NCBI GenBank assembly: GCA_963843275.1
Contig: CAWJJM010000010.1
Span: forward strand, 434,001 to 498,000
Direction: 5' to 3'
DNA from: CAWJJM01 sp963843275
GTDB lineage: Bacteria > Acidobacteriota > Thermoanaerobaculia > Multivoradales > JBCCEF01
DNA: 64,000 nucleotides
In this document: positions 18,867-29,777 of the stretch, piece by piece
Layout of the letters: every line of letters begins with the position of its first letter
How positions within the stretch are numbered: position 1 is the stretch's first letter
Position numbers and translations under genes: made by a program
Notes under the pieces: generated by a model
What the model saw: only the letters and a program-made list of their open reading frames with translations
Databases searched by the model: none
What the model was told of the DNA's origin: nothing

Positions 18867-19559
18867 ATGCAGCCGCTGAACCGAGCCCTCTTCGCCCTCG
18901 CCCTGGCGTTGTCGTCCGCCGCGGCGGCGCGCGCCCAGTCGCCGGTCGAGCCGCCGCGGCTGGAGCTGCACGCCTACACCCTGCAGTACCGCCGGGCAGA
19001 AGAGGCGGTGCCACTGGTCGAGCCCCTGCTGTCGGCGGCCGGAGCGCTCGGGGTGCAGGACGACGGGCGGACGCTGGTGGTGCGCGACGAGCGCCGGGCC
19101 CTGGACCGGATCACCGCCCTGCTGCGCGCCTTCGACCGCCAGGTCCTGCCGCTCGACCTCGAGATCCTCATCGTCCAGGCGCGCCGCGGTGTCAGCCCGC
19201 CGGGCACGCCGAACCGGATGCCCCGTGAGCTGGGCCGCAAGCTGGCGCGGACGTTGCCGTATCGTAGCTACGTGCTGCGCGCCCGGACCGAGCTCGGCAC
19301 GCGCGAGGGCGAAGAGGTCACCTACCAGGTGGGCGACGACTACTCGGTGCGCTTCCAGGTGGGCCGGCTCGAGGCCGGCGCCCAGCTGCAGCTCCGCGAC
19401 TTCCAGCTCTTCCACGGCCCCGCGGAGCAGCCCTTGATCCACAGCACCCTGCACGTGCGTCTCGAGGAGACCTACGCCCTCGGGCTGGCCAAGAGCAAGG
19501 ACAGCCCCACGGCCCTGATGGTCGTGCTGATCGCCCACTACCGGCCGGACGCGAGGTAG
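18867..19559 (+). CDS. Secreted protein with secretin N-domain-like (NolW-type) region
   Basis: A 230-residue protein with a signal peptide (cleavage probably after ARAQ, residue 23 or so). Residues 30-85 (LELHAYTLQYRRAEEAVPLV ... DDGRTLVVRDERRALDRITALLRAFD) follow the beta-alpha-beta plan of the short N1/NolW repeats of secretins. The remainder, from about residue 90, is beta-rich (VTYQVGDDYSVRFQVGRL) and not assigned. It lacks any secretin pore domain. It is encoded ten bases ahead of the pilC/gspF gene at the head of the pilus/secretion operon, so I infer a periplasmic partner or accessory of the secretin. Confidence 0.65.
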   Translation: MQPLNRALFALALALSSAAAARAQSPVEPPRLELHAYTLQYRRAEEAVPLVEPLLSAAGALGVQDDGRTLVVRDERRALDRITALLRAFDRQVLPLDLEILIVQARRGVSPPGTPNRMPRELGRKLARTLPYRSYVLRARTELGTREGEEVTYQVGDDYSVRFQVGRLEAGAQLQLRDFQLFHGPAEQPLIHSTLHVRLEETYALGLAKSKDSPTALMVVLIAHYRPDAR

Positions 19560-19569
19560 GAGGCGACCC

Positions 19570-20781
19570 ATGGACTTCGTCGCCCGCGTCGGGACCCCGG
19601 AGGGGAAGGTGCTCGAGCGCACCTACAAGGCCCCGGACGAAGGGACCCTGCGCGCCGACCTGGAGAAGCAGGGGCTGTATGTCTTCACGGTGCGCAGGGA
19701 GGGCCTCGCCGCCGGCCTGGCGCTGCCGCGCCTGCGGCGGCGGCGCGCCGTCTCGGCCCAGGAGTTCCTGATCTTCAACCAGGAGCTGGCCGCTCTGCTG
19801 CGCGCCGGGCTGCCGCTTCTGCAGGCCCTCGACCTGATGCTCGAGCGGATGGAGAACCAACGCTTCCAGGCGGTGCTGACGGACGTCCGCGACCGGGTGC
19901 GCACCGGCGCCGACCTCTCCGACGCCTTCGCCGAGCACATCGAGCTGTTCCCCCGGCTCTACCCGGCGTCGCTGAAGGCCGGCGAGCGCAGCGGTGAGCT
20001 CGAGGCGGTCATCCGGCGCTTCATCCGCTACCAGCAGCTGGTGCTCGACGCCCGCAAGAAGGCGGTCTCGGCGCTGGTCTACCCGGCCGTCCTGGTCGGC
20101 CTGTCGTTCGTCATGCTGCTGATCCTGTCGATCAAGGTGGTGCCGACCTTCACCGACTTCTACGCCAGCCTCGGCGCCCAGCTGCCGCTGATCACCCGCA
20201 TCACGGTGGGCGTCGCGACCTGGCTGCGCCACAACCTGCTGTGGGTCGCCGGGGCGCTCGCGGTCGGCGGGGTGGCCTTCTGGCGCTGGAAGCAGACCCC
20301 CGGCGGGCGGCTGGCGGTGGACCGCGCCCTGCTGCGCGTCCCCCTCGCCGGGGGGGTGGTGCACCTCTTTGCGCTGTCCGAGTTCACCCGCTCGCTCGCC
20401 ACCCTGCTCTCCGGCGGCATGCCCCTCGTCCCCGCCTTCGAGATCGCCGCCGCGGCGGTGGGCAACGCCGGGGTCCGCGCCGCCGTCGAGCCGCAGGTGC
20501 GGCTGGTGCGCGAAGGCAAGGCGTTCCACGAGGCGATCGCCGAGAGCGGGGTGTTCCCGCCCATCGCGGTGGACATGGCCAAGGTGGGCGAGGCGACCGG
20601 GTCGCTGGACGAGATGCTGGCCAACGTCTCGACCTTCTTCGACGAGAAGGTGGAGGTGCGACTGGGGCGCATCCTCACCCTGGTCGAGCCGGCGATGCTG
20701 GTGTTCATGGGCGGGGTCGTGGCGACGATCCTGCTGTCGTTGTACCTGCCGATGTTCGGTGCGCTGGGGCAGATCCAGTGA
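19570..20781 (+). CDS. Type IV pilus / type II secretion inner-membrane platform protein (PilC/GspF)
   Basis: A 403-residue platform protein. It has the two tandem GspF domains (about residues 65-190 and 270-395), each ending in a membrane helix pair; the first includes QEFLIFNQELAALLRAGLPLLQALDLM and the second LSEFTRSLATLLSGGMPLVPAFEIA, the repeated hallmark. Three membrane helices are predicted, near residues 168-190, 220-242 and 375-397. Family members link the cytoplasmic assembly ATPase to pilin subunits in the membrane. GGAGGCGACC precedes the ATG. It is the second gene of the secretion operon. Confidence 0.92.
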   Translation: MDFVARVGTPEGKVLERTYKAPDEGTLRADLEKQGLYVFTVRREGLAAGLALPRLRRRRAVSAQEFLIFNQELAALLRAGLPLLQALDLMLERMENQRFQAVLTDVRDRVRTGADLSDAFAEHIELFPRLYPASLKAGERSGELEAVIRRFIRYQQLVLDARKKAVSALVYPAVLVGLSFVMLLILSIKVVPTFTDFYASLGAQLPLITRITVGVATWLRHNLLWVAGALAVGGVAFWRWKQTPGGRLAVDRALLRVPLAGGVVHLFALSEFTRSLATLLSGGMPLVPAFEIAAAAVGNAGVRAAVEPQVRLVREGKAFHEAIAESGVFPPIAVDMAKVGEATGSLDEMLANVSTFFDEKVEVRLGRILTLVEPAMLVFMGGVVATILLSLYLPMFGALGQIQ

Positions 20782-20893
20782 GCCGGCGGCGCGGCGGGGC
20801 GGCCGCCGGCGGGCGGGCCCGCTTGGACGCTCGTCGGCTGAAATCCGTTAGTAAGGAATGCTGCCCGCGGACGGTCCGTTGGCGGCAGGGGGC

Positions 20894-22549
<1,656 letters not shown>

Positions 22550-23500
22550 GCGCCTGGTCGGCCTGGGGCCGGTCGCGCCGCCACCCCACGCCTTCCGCCT
22601 CGGCCCTCACGGGATCGCCTACGCCGGTTTCCGGGCGGAGGGCGACGTCTACGCGCTCGCCGCCAGCGCCAGCGCCGAGCTGCCCGCCGACACCTTCCAG
22701 GAGGGGCTGCTCGGCGGGCCGGCGCGCGAGCCGGAACGCTTCGCCGAGGCGGTGCGCGAGCTGGTGCGCTCGCTCCCCCAGCCGCCGCGGGAAGCGTCGC
22801 TGGTACTGCCCGAGGGATGGCTGCGGCTGGCCTTCGCCGACCTCAACGAGCTGCCCGTGGGCGCCGGGCGCGACGAGGTGCTGCGCTGGAAGCTGCGCCG
22901 CCAGGTGCCCTTCCGCGTCGACGAGCTGCGGCTCGCCGCCCTGGAGGTGGCGCCGCTGCCGGCGCAGAGCCCGGAGGAGCCGTTCCGCGTCATGCTGGGC
23001 TTCGCGGTGGAGGCGCTGCTCGGCCAGGTCGAGGACGCCTTCGCCGCCGCCGGCGTGCGGCTGGGACGCATCACCTGCGAGAGCCTGGCCCTGCTCGCCG
23101 CCCTGCGGCCCGCCGACGCCGACGAGCTGCTCGCCGTGGCGCTGGTCGACGCCGGCGGCTACTCGCTGCTCTTCGCCCGCGGCGGCGAACCGGTGCTCCA
23201 CCGCCACAAGGGGCACACCGCGGGGCTGCCCGAGGTCAGCCGCGGCCCGCTGGTGGGGCGCGACCTGCGCCTGACCCGGAGCTTCCTCGCCGAGCAGCTC
23301 CCCGAGGTGCCGGTGGCGCGGGCCCTGGTCGCCGCTCCGGCCGCCGTCGAGCGCGACTGGCTGGAGCTCATGTCCGAGTCGCTCGCGGCCGCGGCCGAGC
23401 GCCTGGGACGCGACCACCTGCCGCCGTTGGCCGCGATCACGCCGGCACCCGAGTGGCGGCAGCTCGCGCCGCTGCTCGGCGCCGCCACGCGGGAGGTCGC

Positions 23501-24169
23501 GTGACGCCGGCACTCCGCCGGCCGCGCCGGCGCGGTCCCGCGGAGCTGAACCTGGCGCGCCGCCCGTTCGTCAACCAGCGGCCGGTGCGCCGGATCGGCC
23601 TGCTGATGGCCGCGGCGGCGGCGGTGCTGCTGGTGGTCAACCTCTTCCTCTACATCGGCTACACCACCGATCGCCGCCACAACGCCCGCGAGCTGCGCCA
23701 GATCGAGGCCGCGATCGACGCCGAGCAGCAGGGGGCGCGGCGCGCCGCCCAGCGGCTCGAACAGGCCGACCTGTCGCGGCAGAACGATCTGGTCGCCTTC
23801 CTCAACCAGAGGATCGCCGCCCGCGCCTTCGGCTGGAGCGTGCTGTTCGACCGGCTGTCGGACCTGCTGCCGGCGGACGTCCGGCTGGTCTCGCTGAGCC
23901 CGTCGTTCACCGCCGCGAAGGAGGCCCAGGGAGCGCGGGCGCCGGTGGAGCGCCGCGTCAACCTGGGCCTGCAGGGCACGTCGCGCAAGCCCGAAGCCGT
24001 CCTCGCCCTGGTCGACGCCCTCTTCGCCGACCCCGCCTTCCGCGATCCGGACCTGCACCAGGAGGCGACCCAGGGCGGGGAGGTGCACTTCACGCTCGAC
24101 GTCGCCTACCTGCCCGAGGTGGCCGAGAGCGCGGTCCGCGCCACCGCCTCCGGGGAGGGGACGCGATGA
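23501..24169 (+). CDS. PilN-like inner-membrane assembly protein
   Basis: A 222-residue bitopic protein. It opens with the PilN-type cytoplasmic motif ELNLARRPFVNQRPVRR (about residues 15-31), in which the E-x-N-L-A-x-x-P is the segment that binds PilM. One membrane helix follows (about residues 33-53), then a coiled coil (residues 58-95) and a ferredoxin-like periplasmic domain. The GTG start overlaps the pilM stop (GTGA), and the pilO start overlaps its stop (ATGA), so the three are tightly coupled. Confidence 0.85.
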   Translation: MTPALRRPRRRGPAELNLARRPFVNQRPVRRIGLLMAAAAAVLLVVNLFLYIGYTTDRRHNARELRQIEAAIDAEQQGARRAAQRLEQADLSRQNDLVAFLNQRIAARAFGWSVLFDRLSDLLPADVRLVSLSPSFTAAKEAQGARAPVERRVNLGLQGTSRKPEAVLALVDALFADPAFRDPDLHQEATQGGEVHFTLDVAYLPEVAESAVRATASGEGTR

Positions 24170-24759
24170 GCGCTCCCAACGTCGCCGGACGCTCGCTCTG
24201 GCGCCGCCACCTGGCGCTGTGGCTGCCCGCCGCCCTCCTGCTGGCCCTCGACCTGGCGGCCCTGGCGATCTACCCCGTGCGCTTCGCGGGCCGCGCCGAG
24301 GTGACCGCCGGAGAGCTCACCGCGGCCAAGACCGAGCTCGCCGGCCTCACCCGGCGGCGCCGCGACCTCGAGGCGCAGGCGGCGGCGATCGGGCAGACGC
24401 GGCTGGCGGTGGAGAAGCTGTACTCCGAGCGCCTGGGGACGGAGGCGCAGAACCTGACCCGGCTGATCGCCGAGGTCAAGGACCTGGCCGCGCGCTCCGG
24501 GCTGACGCCGCAGGCGGTGTCGTATCCTCGGGAGTCGTTGGAGACCTACGGGCTGCGCAAGCGCTCGTTCGTCTTCAGCGTTCAGGGCACCTACCCCGAC
24601 CTGCGCAAGCTGATCAACCTGCTCGAGCTGTCCGACTCGTTCCTCACCCTCGAGCAGGTGTCGCTCTCGTCGGCCGGTGCCGGGGGGACGTTGAGCATCC
24701 AGCTCCGCATCTCGACGCTGTTCTCCACCGGGGAAGACCCCCTGGCGGAGGCCTCGTGA
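24166..24759 (+). CDS. PilO-like inner-membrane assembly protein
   Basis: A 197-residue protein with a short cytoplasmic tail, one membrane helix (about residues 16-38), a coiled coil (about 45-100) and a small periplasmic domain with ESLETYGLRKRSFVFSVQGTYPDLRKLINLLE, the pattern of PilO/GspM. It would dimerise with the PilN-like protein and align the inner-membrane platform with the secretin. Start ATG overlaps the pilN stop and its own stop overlaps the next GTG. Confidence 0.85.
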   Translation: MSAPNVAGRSLWRRHLALWLPAALLLALDLAALAIYPVRFAGRAEVTAGELTAAKTELAGLTRRRRDLEAQAAAIGQTRLAVEKLYSERLGTEAQNLTRLIAEVKDLAARSGLTPQAVSYPRESLETYGLRKRSFVFSVQGTYPDLRKLINLLELSDSFLTLEQVSLSSAGAGGTLSIQLRISTLFSTGEDPLAEAS

Positions 24760-25358
24760 CGCCGCAGCGCCGGCAGCGGCTGCTGCTCGGGGCGCTGGCG
24801 GTCCTGGTGGCGGTGGCCGCCTGGGTGCGCCTGGTGCCCTGGCTCACCGCGGGTCCGGGTACCGCCGCCGTCCACCGCGGCGGCCGGGCCGGCGCAGCGG
24901 GCGAGGTGGTGCAGGTGACGCCGCTCGAGACCGGCCTGCTGGCGGCCGAGCCGCGGGTCTACGACCCCGGCCGCAACCCCTTCGGGTTCGGTCAGCCGCC
25001 GCCCCCGCCCGGCCCGACGCCGGAGGAGCTGGCGGCGCGCGCCGCCGCCGAGGCGGCGCGCCAGCGCGCCGAGGCCGAAGCGCAGGCGCGGGAGCAGACC
25101 GCCGCGGCGACGCCGCCGGAGGAGACCGTTCCCGCCCGGCCGCAGCCGCCGGAGTTCGGGCTGCACTACCTGGGGAGCTTCGGCCCCAAGGGCAAGCGCA
25201 TCGCCGTCTTCTCGGACGGCGACGAGATCTACAACGCCGTGGTCGGAGACGTGCTGGCGGGGAAGTTCCTCGTCGCGGACATCGGCTACGAATCGGTCGC
25301 CATCCGCTACGTCGGATTCCCCGACGAGCCGCCGACGCGGGTGGGAATCGGAAGTTGA
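24756..25358 (+). CDS. PilP/GspC-like periplasmic linker protein
   Basis: A 200-residue protein with one N-terminal membrane helix (residues 7-30), a Pro-rich and Ala/Glu/Arg-rich coiled segment (about 85-125), and a compact C-terminal beta domain starting at EFGLHYLGSFGPKGKRIAVF. That domain has the homology-region pattern of PilP/GspC, which in known systems binds the secretin N-domain. The gene lies exactly where pilP would be, between pilO and the secretin, and starts in a GTGA overlap. I call it PilP/GspC-like from position and architecture. Confidence 0.72.
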   Translation: MTPQRRQRLLLGALAVLVAVAAWVRLVPWLTAGPGTAAVHRGGRAGAAGEVVQVTPLETGLLAAEPRVYDPGRNPFGFGQPPPPPGPTPEELAARAAAEAARQRAEAEAQAREQTAAATPPEETVPARPQPPEFGLHYLGSFGPKGKRIAVFSDGDEIYNAVVGDVLAGKFLVADIGYESVAIRYVGFPDEPPTRVGIGS

Positions 25359-25377
25359 CCGTGGAGGGATCCCGAGC

Positions 25378-28023
25378 ATGACGCGACGCAACATCCGCCG
25401 CCTCCTGGCCGTCGCCCTGATCGTGGCGACCACCGGATGCGCGGCGCACCGGAACTTCCGGCAGGCGGAGATCGCCGCCCAGCTCGGGAACTGGGACGAC
25501 GCCGTCCTCCGCTACATGGAGGCGGTCGACAAGGACCCCACCAACCTGCGCTACCAGGCGGCCCTGCTGCGGGCGCGCATCAAGGCCTCGCAGGCCCATT
25601 TCGAGCGCGCCAAGCAGTACAAGCAGGCGGGGGTCCCGGAGCGGGCCCTCGTGGAGCTGCAGCAGGCGGTCGAGCTCGACCCCACCAACCAGTACGCCGA
25701 GGTGGAGCTGGCGTCGGTCCGCGAGCAGCTCACCGCGGCGCGCCAGGGCACCCGGATCGACACCATCGCGGAGATGAAGGAGCGCACCCGCGGCGCGCGG
25801 CCGCAGCCGCCGGTGCTCAACCCGCGCTCGAACGAGCCGATCTCGCTCGATTTTCCCGAGCCGACGCCGATCTTCCAGATCTACAAGGCGCTCGGCGACG
25901 CCTTCGGCATCAACATCCTGTTCGACCAGAACCTCAAGGACCAGGAGATCTCGATCTCGCTCGAGGACGTCACCGCGCAGACGGCGCTCGAGACCCTGAT
26001 GCGCGCCGCCGGACACTTCTACAAGGTGATCGACGAGCACACCATCATCATCGCCGCCGACACGCCGCAGAACCGCAAGATCTACGAGGACCTGGTGATC
26101 CAGACGTTCTTCCTGTCGAACGCCGACGTCAAGGACATGATCACCATCCTGCGCAGCCTGATCGACTCGCGGCAGCATCGCCCCCAACGAGCAGCTCAAC
26201 GCCATCATCCTGCGCGACACCGCCGACAAGGTGAAGGTGGCCGAGCGCATCATCGAGGCCAACGACAAGGCCCGCGCCGAGGTGGTGGTGGACGTCGAGC
26301 TGCTGCAGATCGACACCAGCCGCATGCGCGAGCTCGGCACCCAGCTGTCCCAGTACTCGATCACCCAGAGCCTCGACCTCGGCGGCGAGGACGTGCCGCT
26401 GCGGGTCTCCGACCTCGAGTTCCTCAACCAGTCGAACTGGGTGCTGACCATCCCCAACTTCATCTACAACTTCGTCAAGCGCTCGTCGAACGCGCAGCTG
26501 CTCGCCCAGCCGCAGCTGCGCATCCAGCGAGGGCGAGAAGGCGCGGGCGGTGATCGGCGACCAGGTGCCGATCCCGGTGACCAGCTTCAACACCGCCAAC
26601 ACCGTCGGCTCGAACATCGTGCCGGTGACCTCGTTCCAGTACCAGCGACGTCGGCATCACCATCGAGGTCGAGCCGCGGGTGCACCACAACAAGGAGATC
26701 ACCCTCAAGCTGCGGGTGGAGGTGTCGAACATCTCCGGCTACGTGCAGGGGCCGGGCGGGCAGCAGCAGCCGCGCATCGGCACCCGCACCATCGAGTCGA
26801 CGATCCGGCTGCGCGACGGCGAGACCAACATGATCGCCGGCCTGATCCGCACCGACGAGAGCGACTCGGCGCAGGGCCTGCCCGGGCTGTCGGACATCCC
26901 GGTGATCGGCCACCTCTTCGGCTCGAAGTCCAACGACCGGCAGCGCACCGACCTGATCCTCACCCTGACGCCGCACATCATCCGCCAGGCGGAGATCACC
27001 GAGGAGGACCTGCTGCCGATCTGGGTCGGCACCGAGTCGAACATCACCTTCCGCGGCGAGAGCACGCGCCTGGAGTCGGACTCCGAGGGACCGTTCGACG
27101 ACACCGCCACCCCGGAGGACGTGCAGGAGATCATGCGCCGGCGCCTGGAACGGCTGCCGCGCGGTCTGCGCGAGGGACAGCAGGACGAGGGCGGGCAAGG
27201 GCAGGACGGACAGCCGCAGCCGCCCGCCGGCGTGGAGCTGGTGCCCGGGGTGCCGCGGACGCCGCTCGACGAGGGCGAGGCCGAGCCGCCGCCCGAGCCG
27301 CCGGCCGAGCCCGCACCGGACTCCGACCAGGCGTCCGACGACGGGCCGCTCTTCGTCAGCCCGGACGAGCTGCGGCAGGCGCTGGCGCTGGCCGCCGAGC
27401 ACCGCGGCGCCGCCGCGGCGCCGCGGGTGCCGGCGGCGACGACCGTGGACCCCGCTCCGTCGTCGCCGGCGGCCGTCGCGGCGCCGGCGGCGACCGCGGC
27501 ACCGGCCGCCGGCGGCGAAGCCGCGGCCCGCGTCTGGCTGGTGCCGCAGCGCCTCACCGTGGCGCCCGGCGACGTCTTCGAGGTGCGGCTCCAGGCCTCG
27601 GCGGCGCGGCCGGTGGCCCATCTGCCCGTGTCGCTCACCTTCGACCCGCGGATCCTGGAGGTGGAGAAGGTGGTCTCCGGCGACTTCCTCGGCGGCAGCG
27701 GCGAGGCGCAGGTGCTGGCGGACTCGAGCACCCCGGGCCAGCTGGTGATCGGCGCCAGCCGCCTGGGCGAGGTCGGCGGCGTGCGCGGCGCCGGTACCGT
27801 GGCGCGCATCACCTTCCGGGCGGTGGCGCCGGGCGACACGGCGCTGCACTTCGCCGACAGCCGCGCACTCGATCCGCTGCTGCAGCCGCTGACCCCCTTC
27901 GCCGCCGAGTCGGCCCACATCGAGGTGACCGCGGCGGCTCCGGACGCCGCCCCGAACCTTCCCAAGCGCCCGGAGAAGCGCCTCGAGCGGCCGACCCCCG
28001 GCGGAGAGGGCCCCCGTTCCTAG
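25378..28023 (+). CDS. Secretin (PilQ/GspD) with N-terminal TPRs and C-terminal cohesin; three +1 frameshifts
   Basis: The corrected protein would be about 880 residues. Domains in order: lipoprotein signal (VATTGC, Cys-21); TPR-like helices (about 25-125); secretin N-domains from SLDFPEPTPIFQIYKALG; the pore domain with RAEVVVDVELLQID and VGITIEVEPRVHHNKEITL; a Gln/Glu-rich linker; and a cohesin-type beta domain (about 715-860) that opens RVWLVPQRLTVAPGDVFEV. This order is known from Acidobacterial GspD proteins. The sequence as given is broken: the frame changes by +1 at 26176, 26528 and 26646, each time after an in-frame CAG with one surplus C, and the three together restore the first frame. 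Between them coding quality is high. I treat it as one gene with indels. It would form the outer-membrane channel. Confidence 0.8.
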
Positions 28024-28033
28024 GGGAGCCGGG

Positions 28034-28531
28034 ATGCGGCGGGGCGCAGAGGGGCGGACCGGCGGGGCGCGGCGCCGCCGCGGCGGTCGCGGTTACACGC
28101 TGGTCGAAGCGGTGGTGGTGGCCGCGGTGCTGGCGATCCTCGCCGCCGCCGCCCTGCCGGTGGTGAAGTTCGCGGCCAAGCGTGGCAAGGAGGCCGACCT
28201 GCGCGAGGACCTGCGGATGATGCGCGACGCCATCGACGAGTACAAGCGCTACAGCGACGCCGGGCTGCTCCCCGTCAAGCTGGGCACCGACGGCTATCCC
28301 GCGGAGCTCGAGGACCTGGTCGAGCCGGCCGACCTGGTCGGTCAGGTCGACATGAAGAAGCGCTTCCTGCGCCGCATCCCGGTCGATCCGATGACCGGCG
28401 AGGCGGAGTGGGGCAAGCGCAGCTACCAGGACGAGCCCGACTCGACCTCCTGGGGAGGCGAGAACGTCTACGACGTCTACTCGCTCTCGGAGGGGGTGGG
28501 CCTCAACGGCATCCCGTACTCGGAGTGGTGA
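28034..28531 (+). CDS. Type II secretion pseudopilin, GspG-like (1)
   Basis: A 165-residue prepilin-like protein. A basic leader of about 20 residues ends at GRG, followed by the cleavage site G/YTLVEAVVVAAVLAILAAAALP with Glu at mature position 5, the hydrophobic pilin helix. The globular part has the GspG pattern: LREDLRMMRDAIDEYK, RRIPVDPMTGEAEWG and a C-terminal VYDVYSLSEG ... PYSEW end, which in GspG is near the calcium site. It is the first of three pseudopilins and a good major-pseudopilin candidate. Confidence 0.88.
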   Translation: MRRGAEGRTGGARRRRGGRGYTLVEAVVVAAVLAILAAAALPVVKFAAKRGKEADLREDLRMMRDAIDEYKRYSDAGLLPVKLGTDGYPAELEDLVEPADLVGQVDMKKRFLRRIPVDPMTGEAEWGKRSYQDEPDSTSWGGENVYDVYSLSEGVGLNGIPYSEW

Positions 28532-28533
28532 CC

Positions 28534-28974
28534 ATGACCCGCACGACGACACCGGCCCGCCGGTCAGCGACCGCCGCGGGCTTCACCATCATCGAGCTGA
28601 TCATCGTCGTGGCGATGATCGGCATCCTCGCCGCCATGGCGATGCCGATGCTCAAGGACCGCCCGACGCGCGCCAAGGAGGCGGTGCTCAAGACCGACCT
28701 GCGGACCCTGCGCGACGTCCTCGACCAGTACCGGGGGGACACCGGCCGCTACCCGCCGTCCCTGGAGACGCTGGTCGACGACGGTTACCTGCGCCAGGTC
28801 CCGGTCGACCCGATCACCAAGTCGGCCGAATGGGACGTGGAGTACGAGGAGCTGGGCGACGGGGAGATCCCGGCCGAGACGGACACTCCCGAGGGCGGCG
28901 AGCCGGGGATCATCGACGTCCACTCCACCTCCGAGGAGCTCTCGCTCGACGGCACGCCGTACAACGAATGGTGA
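28534..28974 (+). CDS. Type II secretion pseudopilin, GspG-like (2)
   Basis: A 146-residue pseudopilin beginning three bases after the first. The prepilin peptidase site is AAG/FTIIELIIVVAMIGILAA, with Glu at +5. The body has LKTDLRTLRDVLDQYRGDTGRYP and LRQVPVDPITKSAEWDV, close in layout to the preceding gene, and ends DVHSTSEELSLDGTPYNEW, almost the same ending as that of the first copy. The pair is therefore an old duplication. The leader is short (15 residues). It probably joins the same pseudopilus. Confidence 0.88.
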   Translation: MTRTTTPARRSATAAGFTIIELIIVVAMIGILAAMAMPMLKDRPTRAKEAVLKTDLRTLRDVLDQYRGDTGRYPPSLETLVDDGYLRQVPVDPITKSAEWDVEYEELGDGEIPAETDTPEGGEPGIIDVHSTSEELSLDGTPYNEW

Positions 28975-29777
28975 GCCCCCGACGCCAGCGGCGGCCGCGC
29001 CCCGTCCGCCGGGGCGAGGCCGGTTACAACCTGGTCATCCTGATGGTCATGGTGACCGTGCTGGGGATCCTGGTGGCGGCGGCGCTGCCCGCCTGGAGCA
29101 CGGCGATCCGCCGCGAGCAGGAGAAGGAGCTCATCTTCCGCGGCTTCCAGTACGCCGAGGCCATCCGCGTCTTCCGGCAGCGCTTCGGGCGGCCGCCGGT
29201 CCGGCTCGAGGAGCTGATCGAGGTGCAGCCCCGGTCGATCCGGCGGCTGTGGAAGGACCCGATCACCGGCAAGGCCGAGTGGGGCCTCGTCTTCGCGGCA
29301 GGGCCGGGCGGGCAGGCGGGCCAGGCGCAGCCCGGGACACCGACCGGCGTGGCGCTGCCCGGCGTCCACAGCGGCGGCGATCAGGTCACCCAGGGACCCG
29401 TCATCGGCGTCTACAGCCTGGCGAAGGGCGAGTCCGTCCTCACCTTCCTGGAACAACACGAGTACTCGCAGTGGCGCTTCACGGCCGACCTGCTGACGGC
29501 GAACATCCAGCGACGCCTGAAGCCACCCGCGCCACCCCACATGCCGGGCATCCCGACGCCGCCCCTGTCCACGGGCCCCCCGGACCTGTCGACCCGGTGG
29601 CTGGGTCGCCCCTGGCCGCCCCAGCTCGACATGCCGTCGGCGCAGTCGCTGATGCCCGCCCAGGGCGGCGTCCCCGGGGTCGGGGTCCCCGGCCAGGAGC
29701 TCGGCGGCGGTCGCCCCCAGGGCGGGCGGCCCGGCTCCACCCCCACCGGCCTGCCCGCGGAGCGCCCCGACGGATGA
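28971..29777 (+). CDS. Third pseudopilin-like protein, without Glu-5, Pro/Gly-rich tail
   Basis: About 268 residues from a GTG in a GTGA overlap (an ATG one codon earlier is equally possible). The pilin-like leader ends GEAG/YNLVILMVMVTVLGILVAAALP: cleavage motif and helix are present, but mature residue 5 is Ile, not Glu. The globular part shares motifs with the two GspG-like neighbours (WKDPITGKAEWG, GVYSLAKGES ... HEYSQW). After residue 165 comes a low-complexity Pro/Gly/Gln tail of about 100 residues. Loss of Glu-5 is known in GspK-type minor pseudopilins that cap the pilus tip, so a tip or priming role is possible. Confidence 0.75.
   Translation: MSPRRQRRPRPVRRGEAGYNLVILMVMVTVLGILVAAALPAWSTAIRREQEKELIFRGFQYAEAIRVFRQRFGRPPVRLEELIEVQPRSIRRLWKDPITGKAEWGLVFAAGPGGQAGQAQPGTPTGVALPGVHSGGDQVTQGPVIGVYSLAKGESVLTFLEQHEYSQWRFTADLLTANIQRRLKPPAPPHMPGIPTPPLSTGPPDLSTRWLGRPWPPQLDMPSAQSLMPAQGGVPGVGVPGQELGGGRPQGGRPGSTPTGLPAERPDG

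Noticed and set aside
26170..26650. Programmed +1 frameshifting in the secretin as the main explanation
   Set aside because: Other in-frame CAG-C sites in the same gene are read without a shift, there is no stop or rare codon at the sites, and three successive shifts would make translation very inefficient. Kept only as a question to check.
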